A DNA stretch of 64,000 nt from Rutidosis leptorrhynchoides. Its lineage: Eukaryota; Streptophyta; Magnoliopsida; Asterales; Asteraceae. The notes beneath the pieces are model-generated. The model was not told the DNA's origin. It made no database searches and saw only the letters and a program-made list of their open reading frames with translations. This document shows positions 34,400 through 45,939 of this stretch, in pieces (the first letter of the stretch is position 1; each line of letters opens with the position of its first letter). The stretch lies in the NCBI RefSeq assembly GCF_046630445.1, contig NC_092341.1, forward strand, positions 130,092,001 to 130,156,000. Direction: 5' to 3'. The translations under genes were made by a program, and so were the position numbers.

Positions 34400-35950
34400 T
34401 TATGCTTTCACGCAACTAATGAGGTTCAACTTCGAGGTACATCTCTCTCCATAGATAACCAGTGGTTCGCCATCTCCTTGTGGTATGCGAAGTGCTTTAT
34501 CTCCACAGATAACATCGGCCTTTATCTTGCTCAACCAATCCATACCGACGATCGCGTCAAAACTTCCCAGTTTGATAGGTATCAAATCAATTTCGAAATC
34601 TGCACCAGCTATGTTGATAATAGCTCCACGATTAATATGGTCAACCTTTTCAAGTTTTCCATTGGCGACCTCGACAAGCATACTTTCCTTCAAAGGAACT
34701 AACGACCAATCTAACTTATCACAAAAATGTCTACACACATAGCTCCTATCGGCACCAGTATCAAATAGGACAGAAGCTAAAAGATTGTTGATCTTGAATA
34801 TACCTGTCACCAAGTCGGGGTTGTCGCGAGCGTCTCTTGCATTAACATTGAAGGCTCTAGCACGTGGTGGTCCGCCATCCTTACGCTTGTTAGGACACTC
34901 GTTTCTGAAATGGCCCGTCTTTCCACATTCATAACACTTCTTAGGCCCATTGTTGTTGTGGTTTGGCTTCACATTCAAAGTGGTAACCTTGCAATCCTTG
35001 CCAACATGTCCAGATCGTTGGCACTTCTCACAGATAACATTGCAATACCCAGTGTGGTGCTTGTAGCACCTATTGCATTGTGGTAAGGTTCCTTTGTAGT
35101 TCGGATTGGTGCGGTTGTTGTTGTTGGGGTTGGTGTTGTTGTTGTGCATGTTGTTGTTTTGCCTGAACCCTTCATGTCGTTTTGCCGGGTTTTGATCATA
35201 GTTCCTACCCCTGTTGTTGTTGTGGTTGTTGTCCCATTTCCTCTTTTCACCACTAACAGTTTCAAACTTAGCCTTCTCCGGCTCGTCAAGGATGATTTGA
35301 TTCAAGAGAGTATGCGCCATGCGCATTGCTTCGGGAACACTTGGTGGCTTGGATGAGGTAACATTACCCTTGATGGACTTAGGAAGTCCCGAGAAGTATT
35401 TCTCCAAACGCTTAAATTCGGGGGTGACCATGGTTGGACACATAAGTGCCAATTCCAAAAACCTACGGTTGTAGTTGTTAAGGTCGTTCCCTACGGTTTT
35501 CAATTGCATAAATTCGATTTCCATCTTTTGAATCTCAGTTCTCGGACAGTATTCCTCGATCATAGCACATTTAAATTCTTCCCAAGGCGTAGCATACGCC
35601 TCATCAATTCCTTGCGCTTGGGCCATGGTATTCCACCATGTGAGCGCGCCATCAGAAAGTGTGCAAGATGCAAATTTCGTTTTGTTAGCCTCAGAACAAT
35701 TGCTAACCCTGAATACCGATTCCAACTTTTCGAACCATCTGGTGAGACCGACGGGTCCCTCAGTGCCACTGAAGTAGTGTGGCTTGCAGTTTTGGAATTC
35801 CTTGTAAGTACACCCATCTCGGACGACAGGTGGATTGACAGGCGGTGGTGGTGGAACTTGGGGTTGTCTTTCAGCTAGTGCAGCAGCGACTCGCTCGTTA
35901 ATCATTTCCTCAATTTGTGCCGCGGTGGGGATAGATCTCCCGTTGGCCAT
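34400..35950 (-). CDS. Gag-protease of element C
   Basis: 516 codons from a true ATG (MANGRSIPTAAQIEEMI). A Pro-rich N-terminus, gag core (DGALTWWNTMAQAQG, RRFLELALMCPTM), an Asn-rich linker, zinc knuckles (CEKCQRSGHVGKDC, CYECGKTGHFRNEC), and aspartic protease (VLFDTGADRSYV, GMDWL). The arrangement is the same as in element A, with the Asn-rich linker in the same position. Confidence 0.92.
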   Translation of the reverse strand: MANGRSIPTAAQIEEMINERVAAALAERQPQVPPPPPVNPPVVRDGCTYKEFQNCKPHYFSGTEGPVGLTRWFEKLESVFRVSNCSEANKTKFASCTLSDGALTWWNTMAQAQGIDEAYATPWEEFKCAMIEEYCPRTEIQKMEIEFMQLKTVGNDLNNYNRRFLELALMCPTMVTPEFKRLEKYFSGLPKSIKGNVTSSKPPSVPEAMRMAHTLLNQIILDEPEKAKFETVSGEKRKWDNNHNNNRGRNYDQNPAKRHEGFRQNNNMHNNNTNPNNNNRTNPNYKGTLPQCNRCYKHHTGYCNVICEKCQRSGHVGKDCKVTTLNVKPNHNNNGPKKCYECGKTGHFRNECPNKRKDGGPPRARAFNVNARDARDNPDLVTGIFKINNLLASVLFDTGADRSYVCRHFCDKLDWSLVPLKESMLVEVANGKLEKVDHINRGAIINIAGADFEIDLIPIKLGSFDAIVGMDWLSKIKADVICGDKALRIPQGDGEPLVIYGERCTSKLNLISCVKA

Positions 35951-36248
35951 GATGTTCTATACAAACATTTTGACTCAAGTCAAAATCCATTATGCAAATA
36001 ATAATAGTACATTATATAACAACCAACATGAAAACAGCACAACACATGTTGATTAAATAACGCAAGCAGATATAGGTACCACAAAACCATGAGATGATAA
36101 CGTAAATAGAACACTTGCGCAAGAAGTAAGCAACACAAATTCCATTCATTAATGATAATAAGTTCATACATTACAATAAGTTCGTACATTACATAAGTGA
36201 AATATGAAATTACAAAAGAGATTACAATACAGAATCTAGTACAAAGTC

Positions 36249-37049
36249 CTACGGCGATGGTGGGTACAAGATGTCCAAAACATGAGCCAACTGCTCCTCG
36301 AGCTCAGTAACTCGAGTCTGGAGAACCTCAATCTCCCGCCTCATTTCCTCATTAGAGGAAGATGGTGGGGCAGGTGGTGCTGGCGGTGCAGGTGGAGCCG
36401 GTGGTGCTGAAGTGGATGGTCTGGCTCTGGGTGGAGACGGTAATATCTGTGGGTCGGCGGGGTACGGCACCAGCCGTTTACGAGCAGTGATCCTACGACG
36501 CCGACCATAAGCGTCAGTGACAGTACGACCAGGAATTATGCCAGCGAAGCGATACCGCTTCTTCGGCGGGGTAGAAGGTGCCTGAATCGGTCGGTCAGCG
36601 GGATCCTCCTCATCACTGGAGTCGTCAGATGAGGTGTCGTCTGAAGAAGCATCGGTGGAAGAACCGTCGTCTGAATCATGCGGTGGTGGCGCGGGTGGCT
36701 CAACATATCCGAAAGCGGCCAACATCTGTCGGTGTCAGCCTGGCGTAATCACGGCTAAGCGGCCGTCGGCAGTGCGTCGGCAAGGTGTGCGCCAGTGATT
36801 ACGGAAGGGACCTTCCCCGAACTCCGCGGGGATCTCCATGCCACCAATGCGAGCCAGTTGCCTCAGGGGTCTGGAAGAAGACGCCGGAATAGGCACACTA
36901 GAGCTAGCTCCAGAACTAGAGGCGCCGGGGTCGCCAGTGGGTGTCGGGGCCGGAATGTCGGCAGCAGCAGCAGCAGCAACAGGTGCAGCAGTGGGTGGAA
37001 CAACGGGGCCTGAGCCGCTAGAGATGTCAGTAGGTGGAACGTCCGACAT
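36249..37049 (-). pseudogene. Pre-gag coding region of element C, unknown function
   Basis: Coding-like sequence between primer site and gag. It starts MSDVPPTDISSG directly after a strong 3' splice site (TTTTTCCTTGTTCAG, AG at 37051-37050) and runs through a Pro/Ala/Ser-rich part, ARIGGMEIPAEFGEGPFRN, an acidic Ser/Asp block (SSDDTSSDDSSDEEDP), a basic block (AYGRRRRITARKR), a Pro/Ala run and a C-terminal heptad-like coiled coil (EEMRREIEVLQTRVTELEEQ). It is not one fully open frame. I recognise no family. Codon-phase bias and modular low-complexity layout suggest a former protein. Element A has other extra ORFs in this slot. Confidence 0.5.
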
Positions 37050-37084
37050 CTGAACAAGGAAAAATAAATTTTCCATGTCAGTAT

Positions 37085-37372
37085 GTCATAAAGCAAGCAA
37101 ATAATAGGCCAACAGTTTAAATCATGTATAACAATAAGTAGCATGGCAATATCAGTAATCGTACGAAACTAGCATGCAATCGAAAGCAAGTAATAGCATG
37201 CAGTAGTGAAATCACGTAGTAGCATACGGCATATAGCAGTAACAGTAAGCAGCAGTATGCAGTAAGTTCAGCGGAAACAAGTAAACTAACAAGTTGTAGA
37301 TTAGCCCTATTAGTGAATCCTACTCGGGTCGGTCTTAGACTCACTAATGCATCCTAATTCCCTACAACCAAT
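37085..37372 (-). other. Leader of element C between primer site and pre-gag region
   Basis: About 290 bp rich in CAGTAG/GCATG-type words, without coding signal. It ends at the U-rich splice acceptor next to the pre-gag start. A leader intron with its donor further upstream is possible. Confidence 0.45.
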
Positions 37373-37384
37373 GCTCTGATACCA
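37373..37384 (-). other. Primer binding site of element C (initiator tRNA-Met)
   Basis: The minus strand reads TGGTATCAGAGC two bases after the LTR end (GTCACA). It is an exact match to the plant initiator tRNA-Met primer site used by Tekay-type elements. Confidence 0.93.
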
Positions 37385-37386
37385 AA

Positions 37387-40258
37387 TGTGACGCCCCGTA
37401 CTAAATCATCATGTACGGACCATCAACAACAGGATCATTACAAGGTTAAGTACTATATGCGTTTTCAAAACAGAGTTTACATTCATAAATAAAAGTGACG
37501 TCATAACATACGTCAATTGTTTTACAAATCAAAAGTATGCTTCGCTAAGTAGAAGCATTAAATGAGTGTACGTGACCATAATGGTCGTTACATAACATAA
37601 GTTCATAAGTAAAAAGTTTGAATGCAACATAAGTAGTCATGCGATAACAACTCTAGGCAGCGGGTTCTACAGCACGACTAGTAAGATAGCGGAAGCGACT
37701 TCAAGCACCTGAGAAAATACATGCTTAAAAAGGTCAACACAAAGGTTGGTGAGCTATAGTTTAAGTATAACAGTAATGTAAGTAGGCCACGAGATTTCAG
37801 TGCTACAACGAGCGTTTCAAAAGTATGTAAAAGTATATGCTTAACCGTGGGCACCCGGTAACTAACTTAACGTTTAATGTACCCCCTTAAAGTGCACTTG
37901 GCAAGTGCGTATAACCTCGAAGTATTAAACACTCATTAAATGCTAGCACTACTAGCCCGAGTGGGGATGCCAAACCCTATGGATCCATATCTAAGATTCG
38001 CGTTCACGGTTCAAAAACCAATGATTAAACGTTACCGAGCTAAAGGGAATGTTTCTGCCGTTATATAACCCACACATATATAAAGTTTAAGTACTCGTGC
38101 CTAGTATGTAAAACATAAAATCCGCATGTATTCTCAGTTCCCAAAATGAGTTAAAGTAAAAAGGGAATGCTATAACTCACAATGATTAGTAGTAATGGTA
38201 AGGTAGTAGTCGGAAAGTGGTGTGCAAGTAACGGTCCAAACGTCCTCAACCTAAGTCAAATAGCACTAAGTCAATAAGTCGTCTCAAAAGGTTTACAAGT
38301 ACGTAATTAAGGTCATAAGGGTCATCATCAATCATCATTAAACAAAAGGTAACAAGTAAGACTCGTTTATGAAAGTCGTTTAAAACAAAGGCTGACTTCG
38401 GTCAGTCACCACGGCCTCTACCCTTACTGAATTAAGGTGAGACCAGTGGTCATGGCTCCGTCTATGAGTCCCTTAAGTGTGGTAAAATTTACAGAAGCAA
38501 ACTCGTCTTGGTTTGACCGTGGCGACGGTCTAAGTGCGAGTAGGTCAGAAATTTCTGCACAACGTTAAAGGACATGGTAACGATCGGAGGGCCATAAATC
38601 CTAAACCGTAACTCGGATTAAGACGAGTCCTATATGAAAAGTTATCTACTCGAAAAGTTCTATCTAAAAATCAAGGTTAGAACAGCCCAGGTCTACTGGT
38701 CTGTTCCAGAAGCATCAGGTCAGTAGGTCTTGGACAGAACAGTGGGTTTTGGAGAGTTCCGGTTGTCTCGGTGCTTGATGTTCATCACGGTTCTCATTCT
38801 TGATGCGTATAGCTTCAAGTGTACAACTCTTTGATGTGTTAACATCATTTTGACCAAGGTTTGTCCATCATAACTCAAGTGCAAGTGTTGTAGGTGTTTG
38901 ATGAACCAAGGTTACATGTAAGTTTATGAACAAGTTCATGAACACTAAGAAAGATCACAACCAAGTGTTGGATCCATGATACTTGCACCAAAGTGTAAGC
39001 TCTTGTTGTTTTCATGTCCTTGTTCAAATGTGTAGTAAGCAACTAACAATAAGAAATAAAGAAAATGAATGATAAGCCTAAACCAACCATGAAGGTGGTA
39101 TTCTAGTAACATACAACAAACAAGAACACAAGTAACAATTATAAAAATTATAAACTTTAAATCTTTGAAATAAATAGAGTAGAAAGCTAACTAACCAAGA
39201 AGATGATTCATAGTTGCTCTTACTTTTAAAGATTCAACCCAAGTTGATCTTTAAGTGAAGTAACTTCAAAGTTACTTCAAGAACTACAAGTAAAGAGTTT
39301 ATACAACTATGAACTTTAATTCTTTGAAACAAAATATGTAGAACATAACTAGAGAGATTATGTTCTTGATGTTCTTGTTAAATACAAGATATAAATGAAG
39401 AATCAAACTAAGAAGTTTGATCTTGTAACATGAAAGTAAGTAAGTAAACAACTTAGTAACCTACAAGTAATTAACTTTAAACAAGAACAAGTAACAAAAG
39501 TTTTAACAACAAAGATTGATGATGATTATGTTCATGTAGAAATCAGTTTTTACCAACAAAGAAAAGAAGAAAAGAAGTTGTTTCAAACACTTACAAGAAA
39601 GAAAGAAGAACTTGAGAGAAAGATAAGAGAAAAGATGAAGCAAGTGTGTGTGTTTATGAGAAATGAGTGAGCAAGTGAACTAGTGAGTAAGTAAGGTAAA
39701 CAAAATCTCTTGTATCCCCCCCCTAGGTCCACGGTTACAGCAGCAAAAAAGAGGGGGGAGTGTGTTGCCTACTAGTTCCTTGTGTGCAAAGTTTTAAAAG
39801 TTGGGTAATGGTGGTGTTTACATGGGAATCACATGTCAACTAGATTCCAAGTCTCTTAACTAGTTTGTTTACTTCTCTAAATACTACTTACAAGTCTTAT
39901 GGGCTAATAATGTCCAACTAATAAGTAGGGTGGGCTCTCATAAGTCCATGTACATGTATAAAGCCCAAGTTGTATGCAAGTAACATGTAAGTCCACTAAA
40001 AGTCCAACTTAAGCCCAAGTAACTAACTAATAGCTTTAGTTAATTAAAATGATTAATAAAATTAATCATGAATGTAAATAATATCTTAAAATATTATTCG
40101 TGCAAGTTCCGGGTGTCACAAAGACGTTTCGGGCATTTAAAGTTCAAGTACGGGCAATTAAAGCAACATGTAAATGTAATAACATACATTCGTTTAATCA
40201 AGCGTATTAATAATAATAATTATTAATAAATAACGTAGGAAAAACCAGGGTCGTTACA
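37387..40258 (-). repeat. 5' LTR of element C
   Basis: 2872 bp, the partner of 28572-31442. About ten single-base differences plus one base in a C-run were seen by eye. Confidence 0.95.
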
Positions 40259-40263
40259 AAAGT

Positions 40264-43200
40264 TGTCTTGTATGGCTGACTCATTTAGAACTTCTAATTC
40301 GGGATTTTCAAGACGAGAAAGATGATCAGCGGCGAGATTTTCTGCTCCTCTTTTATCTCGGATTTCAATATCAAACTCTTGTAAGAGTAAGATCCAACGT
40401 ATTAATCTTGGTTTAGCATCTTGTTTTGAAAATAGGTATCTAAGAGCAGAATGGTCGGTATAGACCACCGTTTTTGCTAGAACGAGATATGATCGAAATT
40501 TGTCAAAAGCAAAGACAATAGCAAGGAGTTCTTTTTCAGTAGTTGTATAGTTTGTTTGTGCTCCTTGTAATGTCTTACTAGCATAATATATAGGTTGAAA
40601 TCGTTTTTCAATCCTTTGTCCTAAAACGGCTCCCATTGCAAAATCAGTTGCATCGCACATTAGTTCAAATGGTAGATTCCAATTTGGTGTTATCATGATC
40701 GGTGCATTAGTGAGTTTCTCTTTAAGAATATTAAAAGATTTGATACACTCATCTGAAAAGATGAATGGCGCATCCTTTTCTAGGAGTTTATTCATAGGAG
40801 TGGCAATTTTAGAAAAATCTTTTATGAAACGTCGGTAAAAACCGGCATGCCCTAGAAAACTCCTAACTCCTCTAACATTTGTGGGATGTGGAAGTTTAGC
40901 AATTACATCTACTTTAGCTCTATCCACTTCAATTCCTTCTTTTGAAATTTTATGTCCAAGAACGATGCCTTCTTTAACCATGAAATGGCATTTCTCCCAA
41001 TTAAGTACTAGATTTGATTTTTCGCATCTAATTAGCATTCGTTCCAGATTAACTAGACATGATTTAAATGTATCACCGAAGACTGAAAAGTCATCCATGA
41101 ATACTTCCATGCATTCTTCTATCATGTCGTGAAAAATCGCCATCATACACCTTTGAAAGGTTGCAGGGGCGTTACAAAGTCCAAATGGCATGCGTTTGTA
41201 AGCAAAAGTACCATAAGGGCACGTGAATGTGGTTTTCTCTTGATCTTCGGGTGCTATTGGAATTTGAAAATATCCGGAAAATCCATCTAGAAAACAATAG
41301 TAACTATTTCCGGCTAATCTTTCCAACATTTGATCTATGAAAGGTAAGGGAAAGTGATCTTTTCTGGTGGCGTCATTTAATTTTCTATAATCAATACATA
41401 CACGCCATCCTGTTACAGTCCTAGTAGGAATAAGCTCATTTTTCTCATTTGTAATGACAGTCATGCCACCCTTCTTAGGCACGCATTGAACTGGGCTTAC
41501 CCATGGACTATCAGAGATTGGATAAATTAAACCTGCATCTAGCAGTTTAATAATCTCTTTCTTAACTACATCTTGCATATTAGGATTTAGTCTTCGTTGG
41601 CGTTGCACATACGTTTTATGACCTTCTTCCATAAGGATTTTATGTGTGCAATACGAAGGACTTATTCCTTTAATATCATGAATCTTCCATGCAATGGCTG
41701 GTTTATGAGCTTTCAACACAGAAATGAGTTGTGATTTCTCATTTTCAGTAAGAGAAGACGATATTATTACAGGTAATTCAGATTCACCATGTAAATAAGC
41801 GTATTCCAAATGGTTTGGAAGTGGCTTTAACTCTAATTTCGGAGGTTCTTCTATCGATGATTTATATCGATATCTGTCTTCTTCTTTTAGCATTTGAATT
41901 TCTTCTGTTGTTGGTTCATATCCATTAGCTATAAGTGTAGCTAACATTTCAGCTTCATCAATTGGTTCATTACCTTCTCCTAAAGAACATTCTCCTGTTC
42001 CTTGTAATTCTGGAAATTCTTCTAATAATTCTGCATGTGCATCTATAGTTTGAATATAATAACATGTATCATCTGCAGATTGTGGTTGTTGCATTGCTCT
42101 ATCAACTGAAAAGGTAACACTCTCATCCTCTATACTTAGGGTCAGTTTCTTATCGAACACGTCTATCATTGCTTTAGCCGTGTTTAAGAATGGTCTTCCT
42201 AATATGAGAGGAACTTGAGAATCTTCTTCCATGTCCAAAACAACAAAATCTACTGGAAATACTAAAGTACCAACTTTAACTAGCATGTTCTCCATTATCC
42301 CTCTAGGATATTTTATTGATCTATCGGCTAGTTGTATGCTTATTCTGGTTGGTTTCAATTCTCCAAGGTCTAGTTTAGCGTATAGTGAATACGGCATTAG
42401 ATTTATACTAGCACCTAAGTCTGCCAATGCTTCTATTGAACTAAGACTACCCAGAAAACATGGAATTGTGAAACTTCCTGGATCAGATAGTTTTTCTGGT
42501 ATCTTATTCAACAGCACTGCTGAACAATTAGCATTCATAGTAACAGCCGAGAGTTCTTCCATTTTCTTTCTATTTGAGATTAGATCTTTCAAGAATTTAG
42601 CATATCTTGGCATTCCTGAAATCACATCAATGAAAGGAAGATTTACATTTATCTGTTTAAACATATCCAAGAATTTGGATTGCTCGGCTTCAAGTTTTTC
42701 TTTCTTCATTTTACTTGGATAAGGAAGTGGTGGTTGATATGGTTTAACATAAGGTTTATCCTTAACTGTGTTATCTTCATTAACCTTTTCAACTACCGGT
42801 TCTTTTTCCTTTTCTTGCTCGGATTGTGGTTCTTGTGGAGTAGGAATAGAATTATCTGAATTTACAGGTATTTCAGGTGGTTTAAGTGTAATACCACTTC
42901 TTGTGGTAATGGCTTTAGCTGTTTCATTCCGGGGGTTAGTATTTGTATCACTAGGTAAACTTCCCGGTTTTCTTTCACCTATCAACCTTGCTAGGTTGCT
43001 CACTTCTTGTTCCAAATTTTGAATCGAAGCTTGTTGATTCCTAAATGCTTGAGCATTTTGTTCATTGGTTTGTTTTTGTGATGTGAAAAACTGCGTTTGA
43101 GTTTCAACTAGCTTCGTCATCATATCTTCTAAATTAGGCTTTTTATCATCGGTTTGTTGTGGTGGTTTGTTTTGAAAATTCGGTCTTTGCTGGTTGTAAG

Positions 43201-44530
43201 TATTATTGGATACTTGTTGATTGCTAGGACCTTGTTGGTTGTTGTATGGAATATTTCGGTTATAATTCTGGTTTTGATTGTAAATCGGTCTTGGCGGTTG
43301 ATAATTATTCTGATAATTATTTCCAGGCCTTTGGTTTATGTATGAAATATTCTCTCTTTGTTCCATTGTTAATTCAATACTGAGACAATCTTTTGTCAAA
43401 TGTGGTCCTCCACACTGCTCACAACTAATTCGTATTGAGTGAATATCCTTAGTCATCTTTTCCATTCGTCTCTCCACAGCATCTATCTTTGCGGAAATGG
43501 AATCTAAGTCATGGCTAGAATCGGCTCTAGCTGCTTTAGATGATCTAATGATATCTTTTTCTTGGTGCCACTCATGTGAGTGGGAAGCAGTATTATCAAT
43601 AATTTTGTAAGCATCAGTTTCGGTTTTCTTCATAATAGAACCACCAGCTGCTATATCTATATCTTTCCTTGTAGTGATGTCGCATCCTTGGTAGAATATT
43701 TGTACTATTTGACAGGTGTCTAAACCATGTTGCGGACATCCTCTTAACAACTTTCCATATCTTGTCCATGCCTCATATAGAGTTTCATTTGGTTTCTGTG
43801 TGAACGTAACAATTTCTGCTTGAAGTCTTACGGCTTTAGATGCAGGAAAGAATTGTTTAAGAAATTTGTCAATTAAAACGTCCCATGTATCGATCGCCCC
43901 TTCAGGTAACGATTCCAACCAATCTTTGGCTTCTCCCTTTAAAGTCCAGGGAAATAACATGAGATATATCTGTTCATCCTCAACTTCTCGGATTTTAAAT
44001 AGTGTGCAGATCCTATTAAAGGTACGTAGATGTTCATTTGGATCTTCCTTCGGCGCACCACTAAATTGGCATTGATTAGTCACCATGTGTAGAATTTGTC
44101 CTTTGATTTCATAATCTGGCGCATTAATGTCTGGATGAGTAATTGCGTGACCTTGGCCAGTGCGTTTAGCTCTCATTCGGTCTTCCATACTTAAAGGTTC
44201 CAGATTCTCCATAATTGAATTTGTTGAATCGGTATCACTAGATGATTCTGATTTAATGGTTCGTTCCTCAACAATCTCTGTTTGAATGATTGGTGGCTCC
44301 GGAGGAAAGTTTAGTGGTTCAGGATCTACGAACCGTTCCTGAATATTCTCCGGATTCTCAATTGTGAGGTTGGGTTCAAAAAATGGATTATCGGAAATTT
44401 GAACTGAAGTACTTGGTCGACTGGATGACGATTCTAAAGAAAAATCAACGGCGGTTATATTTGCTAAATGTCTTGATCTAGTTACAGGTGGTGAACGTAC
44501 AAAAGGTGGTGAACGTCTTGCTCGGTGCAT
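40264..44530 (-). CDS. Gag-protease-RT-RNase H of element B
   Basis: A single long frame from a true ATG (MHRARRSPPFVRSPPVTR) to the junction with element C. Gag core (KGEAKDWLESLPEGAIDTW, ASKAVRLQAEI), one knuckle of C-x2-C-x3-H-x4-C form (CEQCGGPHLTKDC), a Gln/Asn-rich linker, protease (ALADLGASINLMPYSLYAKL), reverse transcriptase (CIDYRKLNDATRKDHFPLPF, FMDDFSVFG), RNase H (CDATDFAMGAVLGQ, TDHSALRYLFS). These motifs are diagnostic of the Athila group. Pol continues beyond element C at 28571. Confidence 0.93.
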
Positions 44531-45913
44531 TCACTGAATATCCTATTAGTTTTTAAAAGGAAAGAAAAATTATAATAAGTTATCCAATCAATAGACTTTT
44601 CTGATTTTGCCCACGTTTCGAATAGCCAAAAGATGCAGCAGAGGGGCAGAATTCGTTTGGTCTCAATATAATTGAGGACTGTTTGGCTCCAATAACCCGG
44701 TCCACGTACAAATCCAACTATTACTACGAACCAGAAAATTTTGATGTCTATTAATTTAACCACTTAAAATAAATTTTCGTAATTTTAAGAAATTTAGATA
44801 AGAAATAGAAAAAATTCTAAGTCCTAAAAACTAGAATAGCGAGAAATAAGAGAGAAAAAGAGTTCATCGCAAAAGGTAGAAAAAGAAAAAAAAAATGGTT
44901 GAAAAAAAAAGGTGACGAAAAAATAAAAGAAACTTATAAAAACTTAAAAATACTTGACTAACCTAACCTTATTACTACAACTAACTTAAAATTATAATCG
45001 CAAATTGATATTACTAATTGGAATGATAATTGGTACATAGTAAAAGGTCTCTAAAAATATTAAGGCTTACAGGAAAAACTAAATCCCAAATGGAAATAAC
45101 TTAAAAAGAAACTAAAACTTAAAAAGGCGTCGCAAAATTCTAAAGCACCTAAATCTTAGTCTAAAGAAAAAGCACTTAAGGAATTCTACGGCAAAGCATA
45201 AAAATCTAGGAGTAAAAATAACTATAGCAAAAACTGAGTTTAAAATTAAATATGAGCTAAAAAAATACAAATATTACGCTACAACGATTAAAAAAAAGGA
45301 CAAAATATAAAAATATACAAAAAGTTGTAAAAAGTACAATTTTTATAAAAATATTATTTTTATATTTTATAATAAAAGTATTAAGTTTATAATAAATAAA
45401 ACTAGTTTAAAAGTAATATAAATAAAATAAACTAAAAACTTAATTATAATAATAATAATAAGATTAGGGTTTAATTAATAATAATAAATTAATACGCGTA
45501 ATAAATGCGTTTTTAGGGTAAGTTTGTGGTCTTGTCAGACCCCTCATGCGAGTCGCATGGAATAAGGGGGTGGGTCATGCGAGTCGCATGGCCATTCTGA
45601 ACTGGTTCAATTGGACTGGTTCAAATGACAGGTCACGTAATTATTTAATATTTATTTTTAATTTCTGTTTTATATATAATATAAGATATAAATATATAAT
45701 TTAAATAAAAACTTAATAAAATACTAAAATAAAATACAAATACTTTAATATTTTGTAAATAATAAAGAAAAACTTAAAATACACTTTAAAATATATTTTT
45801 TTTTTTCGATTTTAAAAGATTTTTTTTTATTATATTTTTAATTTTTAAAAAAATATAAATTTTACAAAAACTAATTATAACTAAAAAAAATATATGGCGT
45901 TTCGCTTCGGCTT
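44531..45913 (-). other. Leader of element B between primer site and gag
   Basis: About 1.4 kb of very A/T-rich sequence with no supported coding frame. It holds a palindrome pair at 45545-45590. Short open frames are not conserved with anything I recognise. Confidence 0.6.
45545..45590. repeat. Internal palindrome pair in the element B leader
   Basis: CATGCGAGTCGCATG at 45545-45559 and 45576-45590, centres 31 bp apart, with a G-rich spacer. It lies about 1 kb upstream of the gag ATG, much as the other internal pair lies about 1 kb upstream of the env-like frame. Confidence 0.8.
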
Positions 45914-45931
45914 TCCCCGGCAGCGGCGCCA
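45914..45931 (-). other. Primer binding site of element B (tRNA-Asp type)
   Basis: The minus strand reads TGGCGCCGCTGCCGGGGA, eight bases after the LTR. It is complementary to the 3' end of plant tRNA-Asp, with one difference from the usual Athila site (TGGCGCCGTTGCCGGGGA). Confidence 0.8.
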
Positions 45932-45939
45932 AAAATACT

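Larger units (their letters stand above)
28572..40258 (-). mobile_element. Element C: Tekay-like Ty3 chromovirus inserted in element B
   Basis: The coding strand is minus. 5' LTR 37387-40258, primer site 37373-37384, pre-gag coding region 36249-37049, gag-protease 34400-35950, pol 31541-34393, PPT near 31443-31456, 3' LTR 28572-31442. Target duplications AAAGT at 28567-28571 and 40259-40263 are perfect. The LTRs (2871 and 2872 bp) differ at about ten sites by eye, so this is the youngest or nearly the youngest insertion. Length is 11.7 kb. It looks almost whole, with one to three breaks at most. Confidence 0.95.

Noticed and set aside
34975-35289. Thr-rich frame overlapping C gag (also 14710-15081 in A)
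   Set aside because: Shifted-frame shadow of the Asn-rich linker in Gag.
42231-42722. 163-codon antisense frame in B gag-pol
   Set aside because: Antisense shadow of a strongly supported gag-pol frame, with no domain of its own.
45914-45931. tRNA-Asp gene fragment
   Set aside because: Only the 18 bases complementary to the tRNA 3' end are present, next to an LTR. It is a primer binding site.
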